A DNA stretch of 64,000 nucleotides, taken from positions 1-64,000 of the forward strand of contig JAFARE010000007.1 of assembly GCA_019245575.1 (NCBI GenBank). The letters are read 5' to 3'. Shown in pieces: positions 33,557-42,892 of this stretch (positions are counted from its first letter, which is position 1; the number at the start of each line of letters is the position of its first letter). Made by a program: the position numbers and the translations under genes. Below the pieces are notes generated by a model. That model worked only from the letters and a program-made list of their open reading frames with translations, was not told where the DNA came from and searched no databases. Source of the DNA: Candidatus Dormiibacterota bacterium. Lineage in GTDB: Bacteria > Chloroflexota > Dormibacteria > Aeolococcales > Aeolococcaceae.

Positions 33557-34525
33557 ATGGCGTCGTCGTTGCAGGGGCGGGACCTGCTCAGCATTGCGGA
33601 TCTCAGCGCGGACGAAATCACCGCGATCCTCGACTCTGCCGCCGCGGCCAAGTCGGGCGCCGACCTTGGCGCGCCGCTGCAGGGCGGCTCGATCGCGATG
33701 ATCTTCCAGCGCCCGAGCAACCGCACGCGCGTGTCCTTCGAGGTGGCGGTGCACCGCCTGGGCGGCCATCCCATCCCTTTGTTCAACCCCGAGGTCCAGC
33801 TCGGCGAGCGCGAGTCCGCCGGGGACATCAGCCGCATCCTCGACCGCTACGTGGACGGCATCGTGGCCCGCCTGGTGTCGCATCGCGACCTGGTCACCAT
33901 CGCGCAAGCGGCTCGCTCGCCGGTGATCAACGCGCTCACCGACTCGGAGCACCCCTGTCAGGTGCTCGCCGACTGCCTGACCGTGCGCGAGGCACTCGGG
34001 CACCTCGAGGGCGCGCGGGTCACGTACATCGGCGACGGCAACAACGTATGCACCTCATGGATCTACGCGGCCGCGCTCAGCGGTGTGGACTTCCGCATCG
34101 TGTGTCCGCCCGGCTACGAGCCTGCGCGTGGCGTGCTGGACCGAGGCGAGGCGCTCGGCGGGCGCGAGGTTTCGATCAGCAACGACGTCGAGGGCGCGCT
34201 GCGCGACACGGACATCGTCTACACCGACGTGTGGGCGAGCATGGGCCAGGAGGCAGAGCGGGAGCGCCGGCGCGAGGACTTTCGCGCGCTGCAGGTCAAC
34301 GACGCGCTGCTGGCGAAGGCGCCGGGCGCGCGTGTCATGCACTGCCTGCCGGCGCATCGCGGCGAGGAGATCACCGACTCCGTGATCGACGGACCGCGTT
34401 CAATCGTGTTCGACCAGGCGGAGAACCGCCTGTGGGTGCAGATGGCGCTCCTCGCGCTCATCTACGGGGCGGACACACCGCCGCGCGTCGACGCGCTCAA
34501 AGGCCCCGTGGGAGCCGTGGCGTGA
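33557..34525 (+). CDS. argF: Ornithine carbamoyltransferase
   Basis: SNRTRVSFEVAVHRLGG, HPCQVLADCLTVRE, VWASMGQE, HCLPAHRGEEI motifs. Confidence 0.93.
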   Translation: MASSLQGRDLLSIADLSADEITAILDSAAAAKSGADLGAPLQGGSIAMIFQRPSNRTRVSFEVAVHRLGGHPIPLFNPEVQLGERESAGDISRILDRYVDGIVARLVSHRDLVTIAQAARSPVINALTDSEHPCQVLADCLTVREALGHLEGARVTYIGDGNNVCTSWIYAAALSGVDFRIVCPPGYEPARGVLDRGEALGGREVSISNDVEGALRDTDIVYTDVWASMGQEAERERRREDFRALQVNDALLAKAPGARVMHCLPAHRGEEITDSVIDGPRSIVFDQAENRLWVQMALLALIYGADTPPRVDALKGPVGAVA

Positions 34526-35400
34526 GCGACTTCCTGCGCAACGCGCACTTCTTCCTGCAGAACATCAGCTGGCGCGACGTGCTCGACGTGCTCGTGGTGG
34601 CGCTGCTCCTGTACCAGCTGCTCAAGCTCATCCGCGGCACGCAGGCGGTGCAGCTGCTGCTCGGACTCGCCGTGATCTTCGTGGTGGGGTTCATGGCTCA
34701 GCTGCTGCAGCTGCGCCTGCTAGAGTTCATCTTCACCAACGGCACGCAGGCAATCGTGATCGCCGCCGTCATCCTCTTCCAGCCGGAGCTGCGCCGGGCC
34801 CTCGACCAGGTGGGCCGTCTGGGCCCGGTGCGCGCTCTGTTCGGCCATCACGCCGAGGCCGCGGTCGAGCGTGTTGCGGACGAGGTGATGCGCGCCGCGG
34901 GTTCGCTGAGCGAGCGGCGCACCGGCGCGCTCGTCGTCTTCGAGCGTGAGACCGGACTGGAGAACCTCGCGGCGACCGGCGTGAAGATCAACGGCGAGGT
35001 CACCGCCGAGATGCTCGCCACCATCTTCGTGCCCAACTCGCCGTTGCACGACGGTGCTGTGATCATCCGCCAGGGGCGGTTGATCGCCGCGGGCTGCGTG
35101 CTGCCCCTGGCCGAAACGCTCCCCGGCGTCGGGCGCATGGGCACGCGCCATCGCGCGGCCCTGGGACTCACCATGCAGAGTGACGCGCTCGTCCTCATCG
35201 TCAGCGAGGAGACCGGGCTGATCAGCGTCGCCACACAGGGCAAGATCTATCGCGGGCTCGACCAGAGCGCGCTGCGCGAGATGCTGCTCGCGGTGCTGGG
35301 CGGCTCGTCCGACTCAGGCAGGCCGATCCGCTCAGCGGTGTTGCGGCCGCTGGCGCGCGTGGGCACGCTGCGCACGATGGGGCGCCGGACACCGCCGTGA
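34522..35400 (+). CDS. cdaA: Diadenylate cyclase (c-di-AMP synthase)
   Basis: Three N-terminal TMs; LHDGAVII and GTRHRAALGL (DGA, RHR) motifs. Confidence 0.95.
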   Translation: MSDFLRNAHFFLQNISWRDVLDVLVVALLLYQLLKLIRGTQAVQLLLGLAVIFVVGFMAQLLQLRLLEFIFTNGTQAIVIAAVILFQPELRRALDQVGRLGPVRALFGHHAEAAVERVADEVMRAAGSLSERRTGALVVFERETGLENLAATGVKINGEVTAEMLATIFVPNSPLHDGAVIIRQGRLIAAGCVLPLAETLPGVGRMGTRHRAALGLTMQSDALVLIVSEETGLISVATQGKIYRGLDQSALREMLLAVLGGSSDSGRPIRSAVLRPLARVGTLRTMGRRTPP

Positions 35401-36389
35401 CCCTTCCCGGCTTCATCCGGCGCAACTTCAAGCTGAAGGTCGGCTGCACGATCATGGCGCTGATCACGTGGACCGGCGTCGTCTACGCGAGCAACCCGCC
35501 CGAGACGCGGCTGGTGAGCGTGCCGGTGCCGCAGTCCCAGGCATCGTTTCCCAGCAAGTTCACCCTCGTGCACCACGTGCCGGACCTGGCGGTGCGCATC
35601 GGCGGGTCGCGCTCCTCACTGGATGCGTTCAACCCGGCGTCGCTCACCGTCAACGTCGACTGGCACAACGTCAGCCGCGCCGGCCTGCAGCAGGTGCCGA
35701 TCTCCATCACCAACGTGGCGAGCAACGTCGAGCTGGTCGACCCACCGCAGAGCATCACCGCCGACGTCGACTACTACGACTCGGTGTCGCTGCCGGTGAA
35801 CCTCGTCGTCACAAACCCGCCGCCCGCGGGTTACACCATCGCGTCGCAGTCGGTCGCGCCCAGCACCGTCGTCGTCGCCGGTCCGCACCTGGAGCTGACC
35901 GACATCCAGGCTCGCGTCAGCGTGGACCTGGGGAACAACAAAACCAACTACGTGCAGATCGCTCCCGTCCTCATCTACGACGCGCACAGCAACCGGCTCA
36001 ACGACCTCAGTGTCACGTCACCGCCCGGCTTCACATCCAACGCGCCGCAGGGAACCGTGACCGTGACGATCGTGGTGAGCGCCAACCTGACGTCGCGGGC
36101 CGCCGCGGTGCGACCGCCGACCACGGGGAATCCTGCGCCGGGACACCAGCTGAGCGCGATCACCGTGTCACCGGCGACGGTCGTGCTCACCGGCCCGCAG
36201 ACGCTGCTCAACACGCTCGACTGGGTGAGCACGTCGTCCATCTCGCTCAACGGGCTCACCGGCAGCGAGACGGTGACGGTCAACGTCACGCCGCCCGCGG
36301 GTGTCACGTCATCGCCCACCAGCGTGGCCGTCACGGTCTTCATCACCGCGCTGCCCACGCCCACCCCCACCGCATCCTCGAGCCCGTGA
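35397..36389 (+). CDS. cdaR: YbbR-domain protein, CdaA regulator
   Basis: Single N-terminal TM, repeated YbbR-like domains, located between cdaA and glmS. Confidence 0.88.
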   Translation: MTLPGFIRRNFKLKVGCTIMALITWTGVVYASNPPETRLVSVPVPQSQASFPSKFTLVHHVPDLAVRIGGSRSSLDAFNPASLTVNVDWHNVSRAGLQQVPISITNVASNVELVDPPQSITADVDYYDSVSLPVNLVVTNPPPAGYTIASQSVAPSTVVVAGPHLELTDIQARVSVDLGNNKTNYVQIAPVLIYDAHSNRLNDLSVTSPPGFTSNAPQGTVTVTIVVSANLTSRAAAVRPPTTGNPAPGHQLSAITVSPATVVLTGPQTLLNTLDWVSTSSISLNGLTGSETVTVNVTPPAGVTSSPTSVAVTVFITALPTPTPTASSSP

Positions 36390-36439
36390 TCGAGGGCGCG
36401 TAACCGGCCCCATCCCGGCGTCGTTTCCAGGAGAGTCAC

Positions 36440-38275
36440 ATGTGCGGCATCATCGGCTACGCCGGCCCGCGCCCGGCGGCGCCAATCCTCCTCGAAAGCC
36501 TGCAGCGGCTCGAGTACCGGGGCTACGACTCGGCCGGCATCGCCGTGCTCGAACCCAACGGCGGATCCACCGTGGTCAAGAACGACCACAAGGTGGCGGA
36601 GCTGGTGCGCCAGGTCGAGGCCGAAGGGCTGCCCGAGGGGACGGTCGGCATCGGCCACACCCGCTGGGCGACGCATGGCCGCCCCAGCGTGGAGAACGCC
36701 CATCCCCACCAGGACTGCAGCGGCAACATCCACCTCATCCACAACGGCATCATCGAGAACTATCGCGAGCTGCGCGCCGAGCTGATCGGGCGCGGCCACA
36801 CGTTCTCCAGCGACACCGACACGGAGGTGGTCCCCCACCTCATCGAGGACCAATTCCGCGGTGACCTCGCCGCCGCGGTGCGCGGCGCGCTCAAGCGAAT
36901 TCGCGGCGCCTACGCGCTCGTGGTCATGAGCGCGGAACAACCGGATCGCATTGTCGGGGCGCGGCTCAACGCGCCGCTCGTCGTGGGCCTCGGTCATGGC
37001 GAGTCGTTCATCAGCAGCGACATCACGGCGCTGATCCCGTACACCAAGCGCGTTGCGCTGCTCGGCGAGGGCGAGGTGGTGACCGCCACCGCGTCGCGCA
37101 TCGACGTGCAAACCCTCGACGGCACCTTCATCGAACCTCGCGTGGTCACCGTCGACTGGGAGGCCGAGCAGGCGCAGAAGGGTGGCTATCCCCACTACCT
37201 GCTCAAGGAGATCCACGAGCAGCCGGACGCGGTGCGCAACGCGCTTCGCGACCGCATCACCGACGCCGGCATGGTGGCGCTTCCCGACGTGGGCATCAGC
37301 GACACCGACATCGCGAACCTCCGCGAATGCGTGCTCGTCGCCTGCGGATCGGCGTGGTACGCGGCGATGGTGGCGCGGCAACACATCGAGCGCCTCGCCG
37401 GATTGCGCTGCTCCGTGGAGGCTGCGAGCGAGTTCCGCTACTCGGACGTGCTCAGCGACGAGCACTCGCTGGTGATCGCCTTCTCCCAGTCCGGCGAGAC
37501 GGCCGACACCCTCGCCGCGGTGCGCCACGCCCGGCGCAACGGCGCCCGCGTGATCGCGGTGACCAATGTCGTCGGCAGCGCGCTCTCCCTGGAGGCGGAC
37601 GGCGTGCTGTACATGCAGGCGGGCCCCGAGATCTCCGTGGCCGCCACCAAGACGTTCGTGAACCAGATGCTGTGCGGCATCCTCCTCGCGTTGCACCTTG
37701 GCGATGTGCGCGGCGTGCTTGCTGTCGAGGAGCACCAGCGCATGGTGGAGGAGCTGCAGCGCGTTCCTGAGCTGATCGAGCGGGTGCTGGGGCTCGAGGA
37801 CGACCTGGGCCGCATCGCGCAGCGGTACGCGCACGCGCGGACCGCCATGTACATCGCGCGCGGCATGAACTTCCCGGTGGCGCTGGAGGGCGCGCTCAAG
37901 CTGAAGGAGATCTCGTACGTCCACGCGGAGGGGTATGCCGCCGGCGAGTTGAAGCACGGGCCCATCGCGCTGCTCGACCCCGAGGTGCCGGTGGTGGCGA
38001 TCGCCACGCGAAGCCGCACGCTGCCCAAGCTGGTGACCAACGTCCAGGAGGTCCGCTCCCGTGACGCCCCCGTGATAGCGCTCATCACCGAGGGTGAGGA
38101 CCCCTTCGACTCGGGGCTCGTGCAGGAGACGATCCCTGTGCCCGGATGCGACGAGCTGGTGTCGCCGTTGGTCGACGTCGTGCCGCTGCAGCTCTTCGCG
38201 TACCACATGGCCGTGCAGCGCGGCTGCGACGTCGATCAGCCGCGCAACCTGGCGAAGTCGGTCACCGTCGAATAG
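36440..38275 (+). CDS. glmS: Glutamine--fructose-6-phosphate aminotransferase (isomerizing)
   Basis: MCGIIGYAG, SIS domains, LAKSVTVE C-terminus. Confidence 0.98.
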   Translation: MCGIIGYAGPRPAAPILLESLQRLEYRGYDSAGIAVLEPNGGSTVVKNDHKVAELVRQVEAEGLPEGTVGIGHTRWATHGRPSVENAHPHQDCSGNIHLIHNGIIENYRELRAELIGRGHTFSSDTDTEVVPHLIEDQFRGDLAAAVRGALKRIRGAYALVVMSAEQPDRIVGARLNAPLVVGLGHGESFISSDITALIPYTKRVALLGEGEVVTATASRIDVQTLDGTFIEPRVVTVDWEAEQAQKGGYPHYLLKEIHEQPDAVRNALRDRITDAGMVALPDVGISDTDIANLRECVLVACGSAWYAAMVARQHIERLAGLRCSVEAASEFRYSDVLSDEHSLVIAFSQSGETADTLAAVRHARRNGARVIAVTNVVGSALSLEADGVLYMQAGPEISVAATKTFVNQMLCGILLALHLGDVRGVLAVEEHQRMVEELQRVPELIERVLGLEDDLGRIAQRYAHARTAMYIARGMNFPVALEGALKLKEISYVHAEGYAAGELKHGPIALLDPEVPVVAIATRSRTLPKLVTNVQEVRSRDAPVIALITEGEDPFDSGLVQETIPVPGCDELVSPLVDVVPLQLFAYHMAVQRGCDVDQPRNLAKSVTVE

Positions 38276-38298
38276 CGGGCGCGGGCCCGCGCCTCGAC

Positions 38299-38304
38299 TA
38301 GAGT
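38299..38304 (+). promoter_or_regulatory. Putative -10 hexamer TAGAGT ending 6 nt before the ATG
   Basis: tagagt-cgtcgc-ATG; no SD; clear -35 absent. Confidence 0.35.
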
Positions 38305-38310
38305 CGTCGC

Positions 38311-39543
38311 ATGCTGGTGGGCGTCGACGTCACGTCCATTGCTCGGGTGGGCGCGGTCGTGGAGCGCACACCGCGGTTCGCGACGCGCGTGTACACGGAG
38401 CAGGAGCGGCGGGTCTGCGCGGGCAAGCCGCAGCGATGGGCATCGCGCTGGGCGGCGAAGGAAGCGGTGCGCAAGCTGTACTCCTCGGGCGGCATGCCGA
38501 TGCCCGCGTATCGCGACATCGAGGTCATGCGCGGGCGGGGCGGTCCGCCGCGCGTGGCGGTGCGCGGTGAGGTCACGCCCATCGCGCTGTCGCTGACGCA
38601 CGATGCGGGCGTGGCGATCGCGGTTGCGGTCGACGCGGCTCCGCAGGCGCCGCGCCTGCTCATGCCCGCCTCGCTACGCCTGGCGGAGCGTCCGGAGGAC
38701 GGCCACAAGGGCACCTTCGGGCGCGTCGTCGTGATTGCGGGGGCGCGTGGGTACACGGGTGCGCCGCGCCTCGCCGCATACGGCGCGGCGCGCGCGGGCG
38801 CTGGGCTGGTCACCGTGTGCGTGCCCGAGTCGATCTATCCCATCGTTGCGGCCGCTTGCCTCGAGGTGATGCCCGCGGCGGTCGACGACGCCGGGTCCGG
38901 GGCGCTGCATCCCGCCGGCCTGAACGCGCTGCGCGAGCGCATGCGCACCGCCGACGCGGTCGTCATCGGCCCCGGCCTGGGCCGCGCGCCGGAGACCGAG
39001 CGCGTGGTCATCGACGTGCTCCAGAACGTGCCGTGCCCGGCGGTCGTCGATGCGGACGCCCTCAACATCGCCGCGGCAACCGGATTCGATTGGCGCCGCA
39101 CGCCGCAGCCGGTTGTGGTCACGCCACATCCCGCGGAGATGGCTCGCCTGGCGGGGATCGAGACCGCTGTGGTGCAGCAGGATCGTCGCGGGCTCGCCGT
39201 CGCATACGCGCGGGAGCGCGGCGTGACGATCGTGCTCAAGGGCAGCGAGACGGTGATCGCGTCGCCCCGCGGTGACGTGCACGTGGACGCGCACCGCGTG
39301 GTCGCGCTCGCCAGCGGCGGCACCGGTGACGTGCTCGCCGGCGTCATCGCCGCAATGCTGGCCCAGGGTCTGGAGGCGTTCGAGGCGGCGGTTGCAGGGG
39401 TCACCGTGCACGCGGAGGCGGGCGCGATGGTGCAGGAGCAGCGGGGCCGCGCCGGGGCGCTGGCGTCAGATGTGATCGAGGCGCTGCCGGCAGCGCAGGA
39501 GCGCCTGCGCCGCGCGCTCGAGTGGCTCAGCGGTCGTAGATGA
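38311..39543 (+). CDS. Fused holo-ACP synthase (AcpS) + ADP/ATP-dependent NAD(P)HX dehydratase (NnrD/YjeF-C)
   Basis: N-term GVDVTSIARV...WAAKEAVRKLYS...LTHDAGVAIAVA; C-term VVTPHPAEMARLAG and ALASGGTGDVLAGVIAAMLAQG. Confidence 0.92.
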   Translation: MLVGVDVTSIARVGAVVERTPRFATRVYTEQERRVCAGKPQRWASRWAAKEAVRKLYSSGGMPMPAYRDIEVMRGRGGPPRVAVRGEVTPIALSLTHDAGVAIAVAVDAAPQAPRLLMPASLRLAERPEDGHKGTFGRVVVIAGARGYTGAPRLAAYGAARAGAGLVTVCVPESIYPIVAAACLEVMPAAVDDAGSGALHPAGLNALRERMRTADAVVIGPGLGRAPETERVVIDVLQNVPCPAVVDADALNIAAATGFDWRRTPQPVVVTPHPAEMARLAGIETAVVQQDRRGLAVAYARERGVTIVLKGSETVIASPRGDVHVDAHRVVALASGGTGDVLAGVIAAMLAQGLEAFEAAVAGVTVHAEAGAMVQEQRGRAGALASDVIEALPAAQERLRRALEWLSGRR

Positions 39544-40603
39544 AGCCCTGGATTCCCCCGGAGTTGTTGGGCAGCACCCGGTAGTTGACGCGGTTCCAGC
39601 CGTTGAAGTTCATCTCCGACAGCTTGAAGTAACCCGCCGGTATGCCGGCTGCGGGGCCGACCGCCTCAACGTAGGCGACGTGACCGAAGGTGGGGCTGGC
39701 GCCGTCGCCGCCGGGCCAGAACACAACCACCGCGCCGGCGATCGGCGTGTGGCCTTCCTTGAAGCCCATCGCGGCCGCGTTGTAGAACCAGTCGCGCGCG
39801 TTGCCGCCCCACGGGACGCAGCGGCGCGACGCCACGTACCACGTGCACTGCCCATACGCGAAATGGTCGCCGCATGAACCGGTGCCGACGTGACCACCGG
39901 ATTGCTGCCACGCGATCTGCTCGTCGATGTTGGCGATCTGCGCGGCGATGACGCGCGCGGGCCCGCTGAGCAGGTTGAAGAAGTTGTTCCGCTGCAGCAG
40001 GTAGCTGAGCAGGCGGTTGCTCTGCCCGGAGAGCTGCGACTCGATCGCCGAGGCCTGCGCGAAGTCAGCCTTGATCTGGTTTGAGTCGCGGCGGATCTCG
40101 TTCTCCTGGGCGGCGACACGGTTGACCATGTCAGTGACCTGCTGCGACACCTGGGTGGCGTTGCGCAAGCGGTCCATGGCCTGGCTGAAGTTGTTCGAGC
40201 TGAGCACGGCGGCGAGCAGCTGGTCATTGCCCGTCGTCTCGAACGTCGCGCGGATCACCTTTGCGAGGGCGAACTTGTTCTGCGCGACCGTCGTCTGATC
40301 GCTGGTGAGCTGCTGGTTCAAGCTCATGAGCGCCGCGTTGAGCTGATCGAGTCTGGCCTGCTCGGCGAGTACCTGCTGCTGCTGCCGCTCGTAGGCGGCT
40401 TCGGCAGCATTGACCGCGCCACCGGCAAGATGCAGCGAGGGTTGCATCGCGGCAAGCTCTGCGATGAGCACGGCGCGCCGGGCGCGCAGTGCGTCGATCG
40501 AAGAGGGGGTCGCTTGAGTCGCTGCCGGGATGGACGCTATGCCGGTGGCCAGAAGTGCTCCGAGACTTGCCAGCACGAGGACCAACTTCTGGCTACGCCT
40601 CAA
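39527..40603 (-). CDS. Secreted coiled-coil + CHAP domain putative peptidoglycan hydrolase
   Basis: PcsB-like coiled coil; YGQCTWYVASRRCVPWGGNARDWFYNA and TFGHVAYVEAV CHAP Cys/His motifs; TTG start. Confidence 0.87.
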   Translation of the reverse strand: MRRSQKLVLVLASLGALLATGIASIPAATQATPSSIDALRARRAVLIAELAAMQPSLHLAGGAVNAAEAAYERQQQQVLAEQARLDQLNAALMSLNQQLTSDQTTVAQNKFALAKVIRATFETTGNDQLLAAVLSSNNFSQAMDRLRNATQVSQQVTDMVNRVAAQENEIRRDSNQIKADFAQASAIESQLSGQSNRLLSYLLQRNNFFNLLSGPARVIAAQIANIDEQIAWQQSGGHVGTGSCGDHFAYGQCTWYVASRRCVPWGGNARDWFYNAAAMGFKEGHTPIAGAVVVFWPGGDGASPTFGHVAYVEAVGPAAGIPAGYFKLSEMNFNGWNRVNYRVLPNNSGGIQGFIYDR

Positions 40604-40721
40604 TACGCTTTCCCTTTCCTGGACGCGGGCAGACTCCGCGAGGGCGTGCGCCCCTTTTGCCCATCGCGCTGGGCGCGGACGATACCGGGGTTCATGCGCT
40701 GGGCGCAACTGGAGCCTTTCG

Positions 40722-40727
40722 TATAGT
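40722..40727 (+). promoter_or_regulatory. Putative -10 hexamer TATAGT, 8 nt before thiL start
   Basis: tatagt-cgtttcgt-GTG; no recognisable SD. Confidence 0.4.
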
Positions 40728-40735
40728 CGTTTCGT

Positions 40736-41791
40736 GTGAGCACCTCGGTGCCGCTGACGGCAGTCGCTGGATGGGCCGCGGGCGGGGCGACGCTGGCCGA
40801 GACTGGGGAGGCCGACGTGCTGCGCCGCCTCGTGGCCGCCGCCCGGGAGCGCTCGGCGCCGGGCCTGGAGCTGCCCGCCGGGGACGACGCGGCCGTGTGG
40901 CGGCCCGCACCCGGTCTCGAGGTCGCTCTGAGCCAGGACGCGATCGTGGAGGGGAAGGATTTCCTGCGGGACTGGACCACGCCCAGACAACTCGGTCGCA
41001 AGGCTGTGGTGGTGGCGCTGTCCGACCTGGCGGGGATGGGCGCGGAGCCCGCCTGGTGCACGGCGTCGCTCTGCGCCCCCGGCTCGACCCGCCTGGGGGA
41101 CGTGGTCGAGATCCAGGCCGGGATGCTGGACGCGCTCGAGGCCGCCGGTTGCGCCCTGGCCGGCGGTGACGTCAGCGACATCGACGGCCCCCTGGTGATC
41201 GCCGTCGGGATCGGCGGCACGCTCGAGCCGGGGCAGGCGCTGCGCCGCGACCGGGGCCGGCCCGGCGATGCCCTCCTCGTGACGGGCGCGCTGGGCAGGG
41301 CCGCCGCCGGGCTGCGCCTCCTGCGCGACAGCCCAGGCGAGGCGCGTCTGCTCTCCGCAGCCGAACAGGCCTGGATCGAGGCCCAGGTGGCGCCGGAGGC
41401 GCGCGTCTCAGAGGGGCAGGCCCTGGTCCGGCTCGGAGCCGAGGCCGGCGGCGATATCAGCGACGGGCTCCTGGCGGACGCCACGTGGCTGGCGGAAGCG
41501 TCCGGGTGCTCAGCGGAGCTCTGGGTCGATTCACTGCCCGTCGACGCCGACCTTCGCGAGGCGTTCGGCGGCGCCTGGGCAGAGCTCGCCCTGGGCGGCG
41601 GCGAGGACTTCGAGCTCCTCGCCGCGGTCAGGCCTGAGCACCTTGCCGCGTTGCTGGCGGCCTGGCCGGCGCAGCTGGCGCCCCTGACCGTGGTGGGCCG
41701 GCTGGGCGACGGCGCCGGGCTGACGGTGCTGGAGCGCGAGGGCGGGGCGCCCCTGCCGGCGCCGCCGGTCTCGTCCCGGCACTACGGGTGA
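40736..41791 (+). CDS. thiL: Thiamine-monophosphate kinase
   Basis: GDDAAVW, LSDLAGMGAEP, GGDVSDIDGPL, DISDGLLADATWLAEASGC. Confidence 0.93.
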   Translation: MSTSVPLTAVAGWAAGGATLAETGEADVLRRLVAAARERSAPGLELPAGDDAAVWRPAPGLEVALSQDAIVEGKDFLRDWTTPRQLGRKAVVVALSDLAGMGAEPAWCTASLCAPGSTRLGDVVEIQAGMLDALEAAGCALAGGDVSDIDGPLVIAVGIGGTLEPGQALRRDRGRPGDALLVTGALGRAAAGLRLLRDSPGEARLLSAAEQAWIEAQVAPEARVSEGQALVRLGAEAGGDISDGLLADATWLAEASGCSAELWVDSLPVDADLREAFGGAWAELALGGGEDFELLAAVRPEHLAALLAAWPAQLAPLTVVGRLGDGAGLTVLEREGGAPLPAPPVSSRHYG

Positions 41792-42249
41792 CCGGCGGGC
41801 TGGTGCGGCGCTGCCAAGCCGAGAGAGACACGGTCGCGCTCGGGGAGCGGATCGGCGCCCGGCTGCAGCGGGGCGACCTGCTCAGCCTCAGCGGGCCGCT
41901 GGGGGCGGGCAAGACCGTGCTGGTGCGGGGCATGGCGGTGGGCGTCGGGGCGGACCCGCGGGCGGTGCGCAGCCCAACGTTCGTGCTGCACCAGGTCTAC
42001 CAGGGACGCGCGCTGCGCCTGCACCACATCGATCTCTACCGCCTGGGTAGCGGGGCGGACACGGCCTTCCTCGACATCGACGGGCTCCTCGAGGACGGGG
42101 CCGTCGCGGTCGAGTGGGGCGAGCTGGGCAGGCTCGACCGGTTCAGGCCGGCGCGCATCTCGGTTGAACCCGAGGATGGCGATGCGCGCGCGATCGCTCT
42201 CGAATCAGGCTCGCCGCCGCGCCTCGCGGAAGCGTGGGGCGCCGCGTGA
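41788..42249 (+). CDS. tsaE: tRNA t6A biosynthesis ATPase TsaE
   Basis: LSGPLGAGKTVLVRGMAVG; SPTFVLHQVYQG; HHIDLYRLG. Confidence 0.95.
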   Translation: MTGGLVRRCQAERDTVALGERIGARLQRGDLLSLSGPLGAGKTVLVRGMAVGVGADPRAVRSPTFVLHQVYQGRALRLHHIDLYRLGSGADTAFLDIDGLLEDGAVAVEWGELGRLDRFRPARISVEPEDGDARAIALESGSPPRLAEAWGAA

Positions 42250-42827
42250 GCGTCCTCGCCATCGACACCTCGTCGCGACGGCGCGTGGTGGCGGTGCTCG
42301 CCGGACGCGATGGGGCTCTGCAGCGGGCCGAGGTGCGCGGCGATGCGCCGGTGGGCGTGGTGCTGCCCCGCATGGTGGTCGAGCTGCTGCATCACGATGT
42401 GGAGGCGGTCGTGGTGGCAACGGGTCCGGGCTCGTACACCGGCCTGCGCGCCGGCATGGCCGCAGCACTGGGAGCCGCGCGGGGACGGGCCGTGCCACTG
42501 CACGGGATCGGTTCGCTCGAGGTCGTGGCCGCCGGGTGGCGTGCGGATGGAGTCGCACGGGGCTGCGTGGCCGTCGACGCGGGCCGGGGCTTCGCGCATG
42601 TCGCCGTGTGCCACGCGGGCCCAGACGGATGGCGCCTCGACGGAGCCCACCGGGTGGCCATCGACGCCGCGGAGCTTCGTGGCGCCGCGGTGGCCAGCAC
42701 CGACGACCTGCCGGTGCCCGGTGTCATCGCCGTCGACCCGGCGGCCGCGCTCGCCGCCGCGGTGCCCCGCGCGCTCGGCGCCCCCGCGCTGACTCCTCGA
42801 GGACTCGCGGCGCAGTACGTGGAGTGA
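42246..42827 (+). CDS. tsaB: tRNA t6A biosynthesis protein TsaB
   Basis: VLAIDTSSRRR; VATGPGSYTGLRAGMAAALG. Confidence 0.93.
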   Translation: MSVLAIDTSSRRRVVAVLAGRDGALQRAEVRGDAPVGVVLPRMVVELLHHDVEAVVVATGPGSYTGLRAGMAAALGAARGRAVPLHGIGSLEVVAAGWRADGVARGCVAVDAGRGFAHVAVCHAGPDGWRLDGAHRVAIDAAELRGAAVASTDDLPVPGVIAVDPAAALAAAVPRALGAPALTPRGLAAQYVE

Positions 42828-42892
42828 GGGTGGGGGTCACGGGGCGCGGTTATGATGGCCGTGCCAGCCGCCGCCCACGAGTCGAGTTTCTG

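Noticed and set aside
35975-38206. 743-aa minus-strand ORF
   Set aside because: Entirely antisense to cdaR/glmS; compositional shadow ORF
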